Shown in pieces: positions 1 through 10,200 of a stretch of DNA of 64,000 bases. The translations under genes and the position numbers were made by a program. Within the stretch, counting starts at the first letter, position 1. Each line of letters begins with the position of its first letter. A model generated the notes under the pieces. That model was not told the origin of the DNA and searched no databases. It was given only the letters and a program-made list of their open reading frames with translations. The DNA is taken from assembly GCA_021464415.1 (NCBI GenBank), contig CM038463.1, forward strand, positions 186,001 through 250,000, given 5' to 3'. The stretch is from Lonicera japonica (taxonomy: Eukaryota; Streptophyta; Magnoliopsida; Dipsacales; Caprifoliaceae).

Positions 1-1884
1 CCTACACTCAATCAGCCTGCCCCAACCTCCAATGCAGACTTTTTAGAGCCCACAAATGTCAATCAAAAAGCTGTACATACTGTACCTTCCTCCTCAGATA
101 TTCCAGCCACCAAACCTTCTTATGCCAGCTTTTTAAAACCCAAGGCCGTCCCACCAACCATTCCTGTCACACAGCTTCCAACGCCTTACAAAAAAGGACA
201 CCTGATGGCTGTCAAATTAGATGAGGAGGTGTATCAAAGGTCACTAAATTCATGCAATAACAATCTCCATGGCAGATTAATAATACCCCGAGGTAGAGCT
301 CCAGTTAAAACAGCAGATTTACAAATCTCCCTGGCAAATGTGTGGCAAACTAAAAACCTGTGGTCAATAACCCCCATTGGAAAAGGTTTTTACACCATCA
401 GATTTTCCAATGCTGATGATAAGCAAAAGGTGTGGGCCTCTGGAAAAACTATCATCAACGAAGGCACTTTCCATCTTCTTAAATGGACCAAAGATTTCAA
501 ACCTAGTCAGCAGAAACAAACCAGAGCCCATGTCTGGGCCAGACTGCATGAAGTGCCCGAAGAATATATGCATTTCCACCTTCTCATGAGTATGGCAAAT
601 GTCATAGGCAACCCTGTCACCATTGACCCCTTCACACTCAAAAAAGAGTTTGGCCACTATTGTAGAGTTGAAGTTGATGTAGACCTTAAATCTGCATTGC
701 CATCTTCCATTCTTGTAGAAAGAGAAGGATTTAACTTCGAGATTGAAGTTTCATATGAGAGAATCCCAGATTTCTGCTCCCACTGTTCGGTCATTGGGCA
801 CTTAGTAACTGCTTGTAGGTCTATCAAAAAAATTCAGGAGCACCATGAACTCCAGTCCAAGCTGCCTCCAAAAACCAACAATTTTCCAAAAGCCAGAACC
901 ACCAGAACATTCCAACCAGGCAACAACACAGCCACCACCCCAACACCTCCTTTTCCTTCAGTCAACATAGAACCAAATGAAGCAAACCACAATGTTGATA
1001 ATAACACTCTCCAAAAGGCTGCTTGTTCCTCAGCTCCTATGCACACAGCACAAGCCAATACTCCCACTGTCTCACAGCAAAGGGCCCTGACCAATGCTGG
1101 GTTGATGGACACCCCCAGTAGTGGCCACAACACCACAACACCCTTCAATAATGAATCCATGAATGCCAGAAATGAACCAGATATAGCCCATCAAGTTACT
1201 GTTACCTCGGATCCAATAGACACCTCTTCCTTCTCACAAAACCTCACTTCACCAGCTGAAACTGTTGTCCCATGTTCAGTTGACCAATGCCACACTCCCA
1301 CATCTCCACACATTGAGCTTCTCCCAATCTACTCACCCCCAACCCCCACCTCAGTACACAACTCTTTCTCTCCACTGAATGGTAAATTCTGGTCAGACAT
1401 GGAGGATGAAGAACCTTTGATAAGCTCAGAAGCTGCTGCTGATGCTAAGTTGGCTGAAATTATCCCACAAGTTTGCATTCAATTGATGGCAGATGAGAAT
1501 ACTTCTGTCTTTGACCAAGCAACCCCATGCAGGAGCAATGGAACCCCTCCCACTATACAATCCATTTATTCCAATACAGCAACCAGTCAGACCTCAAAAC
1601 CCCATGCCAATGGAAAGAAAAAAGCACCACAATCAAAAACCAAGCAGAAAAAAATTGCAGTTGCTGCTAACAGAAAAGCCAGGATAGATGCTAGACATGC
1701 TCCAATTGTTCAATGCAGCTCCCATGAAACCTATGAGGACAGGTTATACAATGAAATCATTGCCAAAAACAATAATACCCTAAACTGCTCTCTTGATGGT
1801 TCAGCCTCCACCTCCCAGGAAAAACCAAATTCTGACAGTTCTGAGTACTCCCCCTACAGAACCACCTCCACCCAATCCTCATGA
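1..1884 (+). CDS. LINE ORF1 (gag-like), 5' partial: DUF4283 domain + CCHC zinc knuckle
   Basis: Open from the first base in frame 1, so the start codon is outside the window; an internal ATG at 205 aligns with the middle of the homologous E3 ORF1. The codons just before it encode a SYASFLKPKA-type motif that precedes DUF4283 in the other copies. The DUF4283 region (a plant LINE ORF1 domain, RRM-like in character) covers about codons 68-230. A zinc knuckle CSHCSVIGHLVTAC (C-X2-C-X4-H-X4-C) starts at codon 259. The rest is a long Pro/Ser/Thr/Asn-rich, probably disordered tail with an acidic FWSDMEDEEP motif and a conserved end around LYNEIIAKNNN. By family knowledge the protein binds LINE RNA and forms the RNP. 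It ends at TGA overlapping the ORF2 ATG (ATGA, 1881-1884). No disruption is visible. Confidence 0.93.
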   Translation, partial: PTLNQPAPTSNADFLEPTNVNQKAVHTVPSSSDIPATKPSYASFLKPKAVPPTIPVTQLPTPYKKGHLMAVKLDEEVYQRSLNSCNNNLHGRLIIPRGRAPVKTADLQISLANVWQTKNLWSITPIGKGFYTIRFSNADDKQKVWASGKTIINEGTFHLLKWTKDFKPSQQKQTRAHVWARLHEVPEEYMHFHLLMSMANVIGNPVTIDPFTLKKEFGHYCRVEVDVDLKSALPSSILVEREGFNFEIEVSYERIPDFCSHCSVIGHLVTACRSIKKIQEHHELQSKLPPKTNNFPKARTTRTFQPGNNTATTPTPPFPSVNIEPNEANHNVDNNTLQKAACSSAPMHTAQANTPTVSQQRALTNAGLMDTPSSGHNTTTPFNNESMNARNEPDIAHQVTVTSDPIDTSSFSQNLTSPAETVVPCSVDQCHTPTSPHIELLPIYSPPTPTSVHNSFSPLNGKFWSDMEDEEPLISSEAAADAKLAEIIPQVCIQLMADENTSVFDQATPCRSNGTPPTIQSIYSNTATSQTSKPHANGKKKAPQSKTKQKKIAVAANRKARIDARHAPIVQCSSHETYEDRLYNEIIAKNNNTLNCSLDGSASTSQEKPNSDSSEYSPYRTTSTQSS

Positions 1885-4800
1885 AAGTCATGTATTGGAA
1901 CATAAGAGGTCTCAGCAAGGTTGAGTCCCAAAATGCTCTTAAAAATCTCTGTCTCAAGCATAAGCCTGATCTGCTCTTCATTTCTGAGCCTTTTGTTGAT
2001 TTACAAAAAATCCCTCCCTTCTTCTGGGTTTCCATTGATATGAAGCCTATAGCTGTCAACAACAGGCCATCTAAATCCTCCAACTTGTGGATATGCAAAT
2101 CTACAAACAGCCCTCAGCCCAGCATTATTTCCATTGCCAGTCAGCATATCACTTTCCTTGTCAGTTACAACAATGCCCCTTTTATGATCACAGCTGTCTA
2201 TGCTCACAATGACCATAGAATCAGAAGATCCTTGTGGGAAGAACTTGCTAGCATTAGAAGTAGCCAACATGCTCCTTGGGCTGTGATTGGAGACTTCAAT
2301 TGTGTCCTGGGGGCACATGAAAAAAGAGGTGGAAGGCCCCCTAATGCCACTTCTTGTATGGAGTTTCAAGCTTTCTCTGATACATGTGATCTGGTGCATC
2401 TGAACACAAGTGGTTTGTTTTTCACATGGACAAAGAACTCCACTTCTAGCATGGACTCCAGGTTGGACAGGACCCTTTGTAGTCATGATTGGTTTGATAG
2501 CTGGAACTCAGTCAACTGCTCAGCCCTCAATAGGCATACCTCAGATCATGCCCCCCTTTTGTTCACATCTTCTAATGATGTCATTAGTGGCCCAAAGCCT
2601 TTCAGATTCATCTCTGCTTGGTCCCTGCACCCAGCCTTTCAGGAGGTGGTGGCTAACTCCTGGTCAAAAGCTGTGCCAGCAACTTGCCCCATGGTTACAA
2701 TACAGCTTAAGCTGAAACAACTCAAACAAGACCTAAGAATTTGGAATGTTGAAGTGTTTGGGAATGTCAATGATAAAGTCAAAAATGCCACTGATCAGTT
2801 GCAGAAAATTCAACTCCAAATTGACACTGAAGGTCACTCTCATGCTCTTGACATTAAAGAAGCTGAAGCACAGTTTAACCTCATCCAAGCTAATCAAATG
2901 CAGGAGAAATTCTGGAGAGAAAAGGCTAGGATTAAATGGTTAAAAGATGGGGACAGGAGCACTTCTTTCTTTCACAGAATAGCCAAGCAAAGATGGGCCA
3001 CAAACAAGATCACAGCTCTCAAGCATGAAGGAACCTCTATACAGGATCCCAGCTCTTTAAAGAACCACATTCTGAGACACTTCCAAAACCTTTACAGCTC
3101 CCAAAATAGCACCAATGACCAAACCTTAATCTCTCAGGTTATTCCCTCTCTGGTTTCCAATGATGATAATGATCAACTTTGTGCTATTCCATCTGATGAG
3201 GAGATCAAAAAAGCTGTCTTCTCCTTGAACCCAAACTCAGCTCCAGGCCCTGATGGTTTCTCTGGTTCTCTATTCCAACAATGCTGGCATATAGTGGGGT
3301 GTGATGTTTGCAAAGCTACCAAGTTTTTCTTCCAAAGAGGATGGATTCTCCCAGGTTTCAATTCAAATTTTGTGACTTTGATCCCAAAATGTTCAAATGC
3401 TGATACCATCTCAAGTTATAGGCCCATCACTTTGGCTAACTTCATTTTCAAAATCATCCCTAAGATCCTGAGTGATAGATTAGCCACCATTGCTCCCAAA
3501 ATCATCTCTCCCCAGCAGAATGGTTTTATAAAAGGCAGACAAATTCACAACTCCATAGGAGTCACTTCTGAATGTTGCAATATGCTGGACAGGAAAAACT
3601 TTGGTGGAAACTTGGCAATTAAAATAGACATAGCAAAAGCTTTTGATACTCTTGACTGGGATTTCTTGCTCAAAGTTCTCAATGCCTTTGGTTTTAGAAG
3701 AGAGTTCATACAGTGGGTAAAGTGCATTCTGCACTCAGCCAAGCTTTCTATATTAGTCAATGGAACCCCTTGTGGGTACTTCAGCTGTTCTAGGGGGGTT
3801 AGGCAAGGTGACCCATTAAGTCCAGTTCTCTTTTGCTTGGCAGAGGATGTTCTAAGTAGATACCTCTCCCTACATGCCAACAATGGATCCCTAAAGCCCA
3901 TCTCTTCTCCCAAATGGTGCACTGCCCCAACACACTCATTGTATGCTGATGATGTGATGATATTTTGCAGAGGAGACAAAAATAATCTCAAACTTGTCCT
4001 CAGAATTCTGGATGACTATGCTAAAGCTTCAGGTCAACACATCAACTTCCAAAAGAGCAGAATTTTCTTTGGAAAAGGTAACATTGACAGAAAACCAGCT
4101 ATAACCAATTTGATGGGCATGGCTGCTGGAAATATCCCTTTTGATTACTTGGGAGTGCCAATCTTCAAAGGTAAACCCAAGTCCAGCCACCTACAACCTC
4201 TAGCTGACAAGGTGAGATCCAAGTTAGAAGGTTGGAAAGGCAAAGTCCTCTCTTTTGCAGGAAGAGCTGAACTCATAAGATCTGTGGCAATACCTATGTT
4301 ACTTCACTCCTTCATGGTATACCTTTGGCCTTCAAAGCTCATCCAGAATATCTCCACATGGCTTAGAAATTTTCTGTGGACAGGAGACATTGCAGGCAAA
4401 AAACTTGTTACTGTGGCATGGAATGATGTCTGTACTCCCAAAACACATGGAGGGCTTGGTTTGAGAAACATAAAGCAAGTTAACAAAGCTGGTTTGCTCA
4501 AACACACCTGGGATCTAATACATTCTAACAGTCAATGGAGCAATCTGATTAAAAGCAGGTTCAACATACAACACATTAAAGCCACTACCTCTTATAAGAT
4601 CTCCTCAATCTGGCCTGGGTTCAAACTTGCCCTCAGAGACATTGAAGAGCAAGCACAATGGGTGATTGGTAATGGAAACAAAGCCAACATTTGGGATGAC
4701 ATTTGGCTGCCTTCTTCACCTATCAAATGCCCTCAGATCCTCCTCAAGCATAGAAGCAATGTCAGCAGTTTTATTGCTGATAACCACTGGAAAGTCCCCC

Positions 4801-6008
4801 CCTGGTTCAAGCATCAATTTCCCTATCTGCTGCAGGAAATCAACCAAATCACCCTGCCAAACCCCCCTCTGGATGATATGTTGATATGGCCCCACTCCTC
4901 TAAAGGAGATCTCAACTTTAAAGATGCCTATTCCTTCTACTGCAACAGCAGGTCTGCTCAATGGGCAACTCATATCTGGAAAAGTTTCATACCACCCAGA
5001 GTCTCATGCTTAGTGTGGAAATTTAAACTAAACAGGTTACCTACTCAGGACAACCTTCAAAAAAGAGGTATGGTCCTTGTCCCTAGGTGTGCCATCTGCA
5101 AATGCAACTCTGAGAATGTGGAGCATGTGTTTCTCAAATGCCCATTTGCTCACACTCTTTGGAATTGGCTGTTCTCAACCTTCCACAGAACCATTTCTGT
5201 CCCTCAAAATCTTCCAATTCTTTGGAAGATTATTAGCACACCAAAGATGAGTCCCCAACTCCAAAACCTCTGGATCACTGGTTGCCTCCTGTCCCTCCAT
5301 CTCATTTGGGAAACTAGAAACCAGGCCATCTTCCACCACAGAAATCCCATTATTTCTAGCACCCTTCACCATCTCAAAGGCTGGCTTAAAGATCTCTCAC
5401 CTCTTATGAATGGCTACATGAAGAACACAGTGGTGGATCTTTCAATTTTAAACACCCTTGGGGTCAATTGTCAGCATAAAGGCACCCCCAACATCACTGA
5501 AGTTCAATGGATACCTCCTCATTTCCAATGGACTAAGGTGAATACTGATGGCATGGCTTTAGGGGCTCCTGGCAAGGCTTCCATAGGTGGCATCTTCAGA
5601 ACCAACAGGGGTTTCTCTAAGGGCTGCTTCTGCAAATACATAGGCATTCAAAATGCCTTTGTTGCAGAATTGACAGCTTTCATTGCAGCTGTGAACCTTG
5701 CTTGGTCCAAGAATTGGAAGAAAGTGTGGTTTGAGTTGGACTCTCAATCTGTGGTGCAATGCATAAACAGTTCCTCTTTCAAACCCCCCTGGCACTTGAT
5801 CACTGAATGGTCCAATTGTAAAAACCTGCTGAGTCAGATGCAATTCCACTCCTCACATATCTACAGAGAAGGTAATCAAGCTGCAGATATGCTTTCTAAA
5901 ATGGGGCTCAAACATGAAAAGCTCAAATGGTGGGACTCCTACCCTCCCCAACTCAACTCCATCCTTGCCAATGAATATGCTAGCATGCCCAACTACAGAT
6001 TCAAATGA
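1881..6008 (+). CDS. LINE ORF2: AP-like endonuclease / reverse transcriptase / zf-RVT / RNase H (1375 aa, intact)
   Basis: Complete polyprotein, starting MKVMYWNIRG and ending NYRFK. Endonuclease (EEP fold), about residues 1-235, with N7, E36, D138/N140 (GDFN) and S221-D222-H223. Reverse transcriptase about 470-760, with a GVRQGDPLSP box and catalytic YADD at 688-691. A zf-RVT segment about 1020-1090 has C1070, C1073, H1082 and C1087. RNase H about 1215-1345 has acidic residues D1223 (NTDG), E1263 (AELTA), D1287 (ELDS) and D1336 (QAAD). These are the activities needed for target- or end-primed reverse transcription and RNA removal. The start is set by the ATGA overlap with the ORF1 stop, which suggests stop-coupled reinitiation. 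All catalytic motifs are present, so it may be active. Confidence 0.96.
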   Translation: MKVMYWNIRGLSKVESQNALKNLCLKHKPDLLFISEPFVDLQKIPPFFWVSIDMKPIAVNNRPSKSSNLWICKSTNSPQPSIISIASQHITFLVSYNNAPFMITAVYAHNDHRIRRSLWEELASIRSSQHAPWAVIGDFNCVLGAHEKRGGRPPNATSCMEFQAFSDTCDLVHLNTSGLFFTWTKNSTSSMDSRLDRTLCSHDWFDSWNSVNCSALNRHTSDHAPLLFTSSNDVISGPKPFRFISAWSLHPAFQEVVANSWSKAVPATCPMVTIQLKLKQLKQDLRIWNVEVFGNVNDKVKNATDQLQKIQLQIDTEGHSHALDIKEAEAQFNLIQANQMQEKFWREKARIKWLKDGDRSTSFFHRIAKQRWATNKITALKHEGTSIQDPSSLKNHILRHFQNLYSSQNSTNDQTLISQVIPSLVSNDDNDQLCAIPSDEEIKKAVFSLNPNSAPGPDGFSGSLFQQCWHIVGCDVCKATKFFFQRGWILPGFNSNFVTLIPKCSNADTISSYRPITLANFIFKIIPKILSDRLATIAPKIISPQQNGFIKGRQIHNSIGVTSECCNMLDRKNFGGNLAIKIDIAKAFDTLDWDFLLKVLNAFGFRREFIQWVKCILHSAKLSILVNGTPCGYFSCSRGVRQGDPLSPVLFCLAEDVLSRYLSLHANNGSLKPISSPKWCTAPTHSLYADDVMIFCRGDKNNLKLVLRILDDYAKASGQHINFQKSRIFFGKGNIDRKPAITNLMGMAAGNIPFDYLGVPIFKGKPKSSHLQPLADKVRSKLEGWKGKVLSFAGRAELIRSVAIPMLLHSFMVYLWPSKLIQNISTWLRNFLWTGDIAGKKLVTVAWNDVCTPKTHGGLGLRNIKQVNKAGLLKHTWDLIHSNSQWSNLIKSRFNIQHIKATTSYKISSIWPGFKLALRDIEEQAQWVIGNGNKANIWDDIWLPSSPIKCPQILLKHRSNVSSFIADNHWKVPPWFKHQFPYLLQEINQITLPNPPLDDMLIWPHSSKGDLNFKDAYSFYCNSRSAQWATHIWKSFIPPRVSCLVWKFKLNRLPTQDNLQKRGMVLVPRCAICKCNSENVEHVFLKCPFAHTLWNWLFSTFHRTISVPQNLPILWKIISTPKMSPQLQNLWITGCLLSLHLIWETRNQAIFHHRNPIISSTLHHLKGWLKDLSPLMNGYMKNTVVDLSILNTLGVNCQHKGTPNITEVQWIPPHFQWTKVNTDGMALGAPGKASIGGIFRTNRGFSKGCFCKYIGIQNAFVAELTAFIAAVNLAWSKNWKKVWFELDSQSVVQCINSSSFKPPWHLITEWSNCKNLLSQMQFHSSHIYREGNQAADMLSKMGLKHEKLKWWDSYPPQLNSILANEYASMPNYRFK

Positions 6009-6953
6009 TTGGATCTCAGTCTCTCCTTTCAGGCCCCACCTCAGTACACAGAGAACTGTAGCATTACCTAGAATGCTACCAGCAAAATTTTCAAACTGCA
6101 GAATTTCTGTTGAAACACACAGGGTTAATCATGCTTACAGTTGGTATACCTGCAGGCAAAAATCAAAGCACACTCTTCATAGAGGGGTTTTAACTGGAAA
6201 TGGAACACTCTTTATGGTCCCTAAACAGTCTCATCTCCTCCTGCAAAGTGACAATACTTCAGAGAAGGAAATCAGGCTCAATTCTCAGAAATGCTGCACT
6301 CCTGCCCAGTTGATCTGCTGCTCCATCTGCCCAGAGAACTGGAACTTGAGGACTCAGTTTGACAAGGGCTATAAGTCTCCAATGAATAAGGGGATTTTGA
6401 GGAACAGAAATGGTTATGAAGCTGCTATCAAAGCCTGCAAAACACTCACCTGCTCAATTCTGCCAATATATCATCAACTGCTTCATGGCCTGCACCTCTG
6501 GCTATTACATTGCATTATCAATCCTCAGCAAAGTGGCAATTTCACAGAGAAGTTTTACAGGGCCCTTTCTAATTCTCCCACCCACAGCTATGGCAGTCTC
6601 ACTATCAGCAATGCAGCTACATGTATCATTGCAAACTCCCAGAAAATCTGCTGCAGAATTACTGTTCACTGGAGCAATTTAGCAGAGATTAGTTCTTTTG
6701 ATGTTGACACCTACTGTATTTCTGATTGTAATATCTACATTTTCCTTGTAAATAGGAATAGAATGGTGCTAGGGTGCTGTATTACTAAATTGAATAGTGG
6801 ACTTATGATAATTTACATAAGTCCATTATCCAATTTTCTGATTTTCTTTGTTTCTTGGCTTCATAGACCTTGGAGATGGTCTTATTGTATCTCCCATCCA
6901 CATTTTAGTTATTTATGGCATGACTCTATGGCCTCTTAGGCCCTAGAGATTTT
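6009..6953 (+). other. E1 3' UTR with serial hairpins
   Basis: Non-coding tail of about 945 nt. Hairpins visible by eye: AGTGGACTTATG (6796-6807) with CATAAGTCCATT (6816-6827); GGAGAT (6872-6877) with ATCTCC (6889-6894); and a terminal stem CTCTATGGCC/GGCCCTAGAG at 6924-6948, a few bases before the A run. A box TTTTGAGGAACAGAAATGG near 6395-6413 recurs in the E3 and E4 tails. The conserved order before poly(A) suggests an RNA signal read by the ORF2 protein, as in LINEs with stringent 3'-end recognition. The open frame at 5914-6939 has no LINE homology and is chance. Confidence 0.8.
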
Positions 6954-7205
6954 AAAAAAAAAAAAAAAAAACCCTAAACCCTAAACCCTAAACCCTAAAC
7001 CCTAAACCCTAAACCCTAAACCCTAAACCCTAAACCCTAAACCCTAAACCCTAAACCCTAAACCCTAAACCCTAAACCCTAAACCCTAAACCCTAAACCC
7101 TAAACCCTAAACCCTAAACCCTAAACCCTAAACCCTAAACCCTAAACCCTAAACCCTAAACCCTAAACCCTAAACCCTAAACCCTAAAAACCCTAAACCC
7201 TAAAA
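6954..7205 (+). repeat. Poly(A) tail plus telomeric (CCCTAAA)n tract T1
   Basis: Eighteen A residues (6954-6971) followed without spacer by about 33 nearly perfect CCCTAAA units (6972-7205); one unit near the end has two extra A. The C-rich strand reads left to right, so the terminus-facing side is left. It joins the E1 3' end to the complete 5' end of E2. Confidence 0.97.
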
Positions 7206-7295
7206 AGAAAACACAATGAAAATTTCTAGAGAGAGAAAGTATGATTATTCTCTCCATCCTCTCTCCTCAATTTTTTAATATTATTTTAGTTGATA
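7206..7295 (+). promoter_or_regulatory. E2 5' leader with conserved motif and upstream ORF
   Basis: It contains AAAATTTCTAGAGAGAGAAAG, then a CT-rich block TTCTCTCC...CCTCTCTCCTC; the GAGAGAG and CTCTCTC parts can pair. A 20-codon uORF runs from 7216 to 7278, beginning MKISRERK and containing PLSS, and ends 17 nt before the ORF1 ATG at 7296. The same layout occurs in E3 and E4. LINE promoters are internal, so this leader probably also contains the promoter (inference). Confidence 0.75.
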
Positions 7296-10200
7296 ATGAT
7301 TCCGGCCACCTTGCCACAACCTTCCCCCACCATTCCTCCACCCCTTTACCACCATGCCCCACCACAAAACCACCTTCCCTCACCTCAAAACCACCAGCCT
7401 CCACCGGAAAACCACCTTCACCTAAACAATTCTTCAACACATACACAGCATCAAAATCAGCAGCATCATACACAAAATCTGCTCCCCATGGCAGATTTAG
7501 CCATTTTCCTTCAAAATATGCAAGATAATCAAGCAAAACTCCAAGAACAGTTAGTGCACCTGCTTCAAAACAACTTTCCTGCTCCCTCAGTCCCTCAGCA
7601 GCATCATAACCCAATTCATAGCAGATATGCAGCAGATTCTGCAGATTCTGCAGCAAAAATGCAGGTCCAAGGAAATTTTCCAGTTCAATCTACAGAATCA
7701 GGTACATTGATGATCCAGGACTGCCCACACACTTCAAATACTATTCTAAGAACTCCTGAAGCAACCCCATCTCTCCCAGCAGCTCCAGGCATTTTCTCAC
7801 CCTCCAATGGGACATTTTTTGGCCAAAAAGCCAGTTTTCCAGTTCATATAGTTCCAACAAGTCCCGATCAATTCTGGACCTGCCCACAAGTTTCTCATAC
7901 CTCTATTGTCATCCCCCCATCAGTCCCCCCTTTTCCTAGTGCCCCTAGCAATTTTCCACTACCCAAAACCCCCTCTTTAGGTCATTTTTCATTCAAAAAC
8001 CCTAGTTCTGCAGATCTTGGGAATAATGGAGGGTTGTTTCAAGCCATACAGCTTCAAGGTTTCCCCCAGGCTTCTTCTGGTTCAGAGGGAAACTTAGTTG
8101 GAGTTTCTATGACTGAATCTGCATTTTCTGCAGAAACCAGGCCTTCTTTCAACTCCTCCACAGAGCAGCAACCAGCCCCAGCTAACTCTATGGTTCAGTC
8201 ATCTCCACAATCCATAAATATCAGCCAAAGAATTTCAGAACAGGTTCCTACTTCTTCCGTGGGTCAGAATAACTTTTCACACACTAAAACCTCTTCATCT
8301 GCCATCATTTCTGGTTTTTCTGCCAACTCTGACCATGAGCTGGCCAGGCAGCTCCACCAACAGCAAAAAGAGGATTTTTACTTACCTTCAATCTCCTCCT
8401 TAGGTATGGTAACACAGCTATTGGAGAATAATACTTCTGTTGCATGTCCTAAAACCTGCATTTTAGGAGAAAATAATAATTTTTCTTTCCCTTTGCTCCA
8501 TCATACTCAGAAATCCCCAGCAGGTTTTGATCCTCATTTTATTGATGGTTTTAATACCACTTGTGGTATTCCGGAGGCACAAAACCAGTACCTCAGCCCC
8601 ACAGTTTTTTCCCAGCCAAGCAGTCTTTTACCCAATAGTACAAATGCTCTGCCTGCTCTGTGCAATGTGACTGGAAAAGTGCAGACTTTTCACCCTCTTC
8701 CTGATGGCTCTGTGTCTGCAGGGGCACATAGCTCTAGAACAGCTTTTACCCAACAAAACACACTTCCTGTCACTTCACAAAAGCCCTGTCAAGTCAGCTC
8801 TCCATGCAGTCAATATGTACCACAGCAACCTAGTCATTTCCAAACCCTTTATCAACCAAACAACATAGTTGAAAACCCCCCCATTGTCCACACTCTTAGT
8901 CCCATTCGAACTGATCTTCCTCTTGGTTCCTCCTCCAACTCTTTAACAGAATTAATTACAAACAAATCTGAGATTGTAACGAATTCTTCCCCTTCCCAGC
9001 CAGAGCTCAATCAGCCTTCTTTTGCAAGCTTGTTCCAACATAACAAATCTTCAACCCCTGTCCCTCTTGCTCCTCTGCCAATTCCTTATTCTAAAGGAAA
9101 TTTACCTGCCATTAAATTAGATGAGCATGTTTATCAAAAGCATTGCATGCCAATTTAACCTTAGCTTGTAGGTTGTTCTCCCAAAAGGCTCTCATCCCAT
9201 CACCACCTTTGATCTTCATGCTAAACTTCAATCCATATGGAAAATCAAATATCAGTTCATTCTTACCCCAATTGGTAAGGGGTTTTTCTGCCTTAGATTA
9301 GAGCAAAGAAGACCAAAATCATGCTTTCTTGGCTGGGAAATTGAATCTAAATCCAGGCACCTTCAGACTTCAACCTTGGATTAAAGATTTCAACCCTTAT
9401 AACCAGAAAACTACCACATACAATGTGTGGATTCGGTTGCATGATGTGGCTCAGGATTACTGGGATCCTCATATCTTGATTAGCATTGCCAGCTTAGTTG
9501 GAATCCCACAGGCCATTGATAACCAGAAAACTACCACATACAATGTGTGGATTCGGTTGCATGATGTGGCTCAGGATTACTGGGATCCTCATATCTTGAT
9601 TAGCATTGCCAGCTTAGTTGGAATCCCACAGGCCATTGATAGAAACACCTTGCACTTCATTTTTGGTCATTATGCTCGATTGAAAGTGGAAGTTGACTTG
9701 CTACACCCACAGCCCTCTAAGCTATTGGTAGAAAGAGAAGGATTCAGCTTTGAAGTCCCAGTCACTTATGAAAACCTGCCCAATTTCTGCTCTTATTGCT
9801 TCTCTATCGGCCATTTGGTGGGAGAATGTAGAGCCCTCAAAATCACTCAGGTAAATTTGCCTAAGGTCAAAATTAATAGGACAACCAAACAGTCCCATGC
9901 CCCAAAAAATCAACAGACAGACACTGATCCTGTTCATATAATAGGCAACACAGCTGCTAATTTGCCTATTGCTTCTAATGCCTCCCATGAGCCTATCCCT
10001 CAGCACATAACTCCTCTCATGGTTACTGAGAAAGCCTCCCCTCCTGCACACCAATGCCATGATAAGAAACCTTGTGAATCCCATCATATGCAACTTTCCT
10101 CAGCTAGCCTTCACGGCTCTTCAAAAGAAACAATGGTGCCTTGCTCTTTCTCTCCAAAAAAGAATAAGACAGACTTTAAATCTAAGAACCATAGCACTTC

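Larger units (their letters stand above)
1..6971 (+). mobile_element. LINE E1 (family A), 5' end outside window
   Basis: Outermost LINE of the array. It holds the 3' two thirds of ORF1, a complete ORF2, a structured 3' UTR and an 18-nt A run that passes directly into CCCTAAA repeats. The protein modules (DUF4283/CCHC ORF1; endonuclease, RT, zinc finger and RNase H ORF2) are those of plant L1-type LINEs. Neither reading frame has a visible lesion, which makes this the best-preserved element of the window and, on the terminal-growth model, the youngest. Its 5' leader lies to the left of the window. Confidence 0.95.

Noticed and set aside
2001..2486. Minus-strand open frames opposite ORF1 and ORF2 (many of 60-168 codons)
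   Set aside because: They mirror the coding frames of conserved LINE proteins, recur wherever ORF2 recurs, and lack independent motifs. Shadows.
5914..6939. 341-codon open frame over the E1 3' UTR (and similar frames at 21383-22291 and 30815-31639)
   Set aside because: They begin inside ORF2 in another frame, encode no known domain, and the underlying DNA is explained by 3' UTR hairpins and poly(A). The similar frames in E3 and E4 reflect homologous UTRs without a stop, not a gene.
6972..7205. CCCTAAA repeats as an encoded 3' tail of the LINE itself
   Set aside because: Tract length varies from 7 to over 240 bp, and a genuine A run of 7-33 nt precedes them, as expected of a normal poly(A) tail at a target. 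Not fully excluded; copies outside telomeres with the same tail would reopen it.
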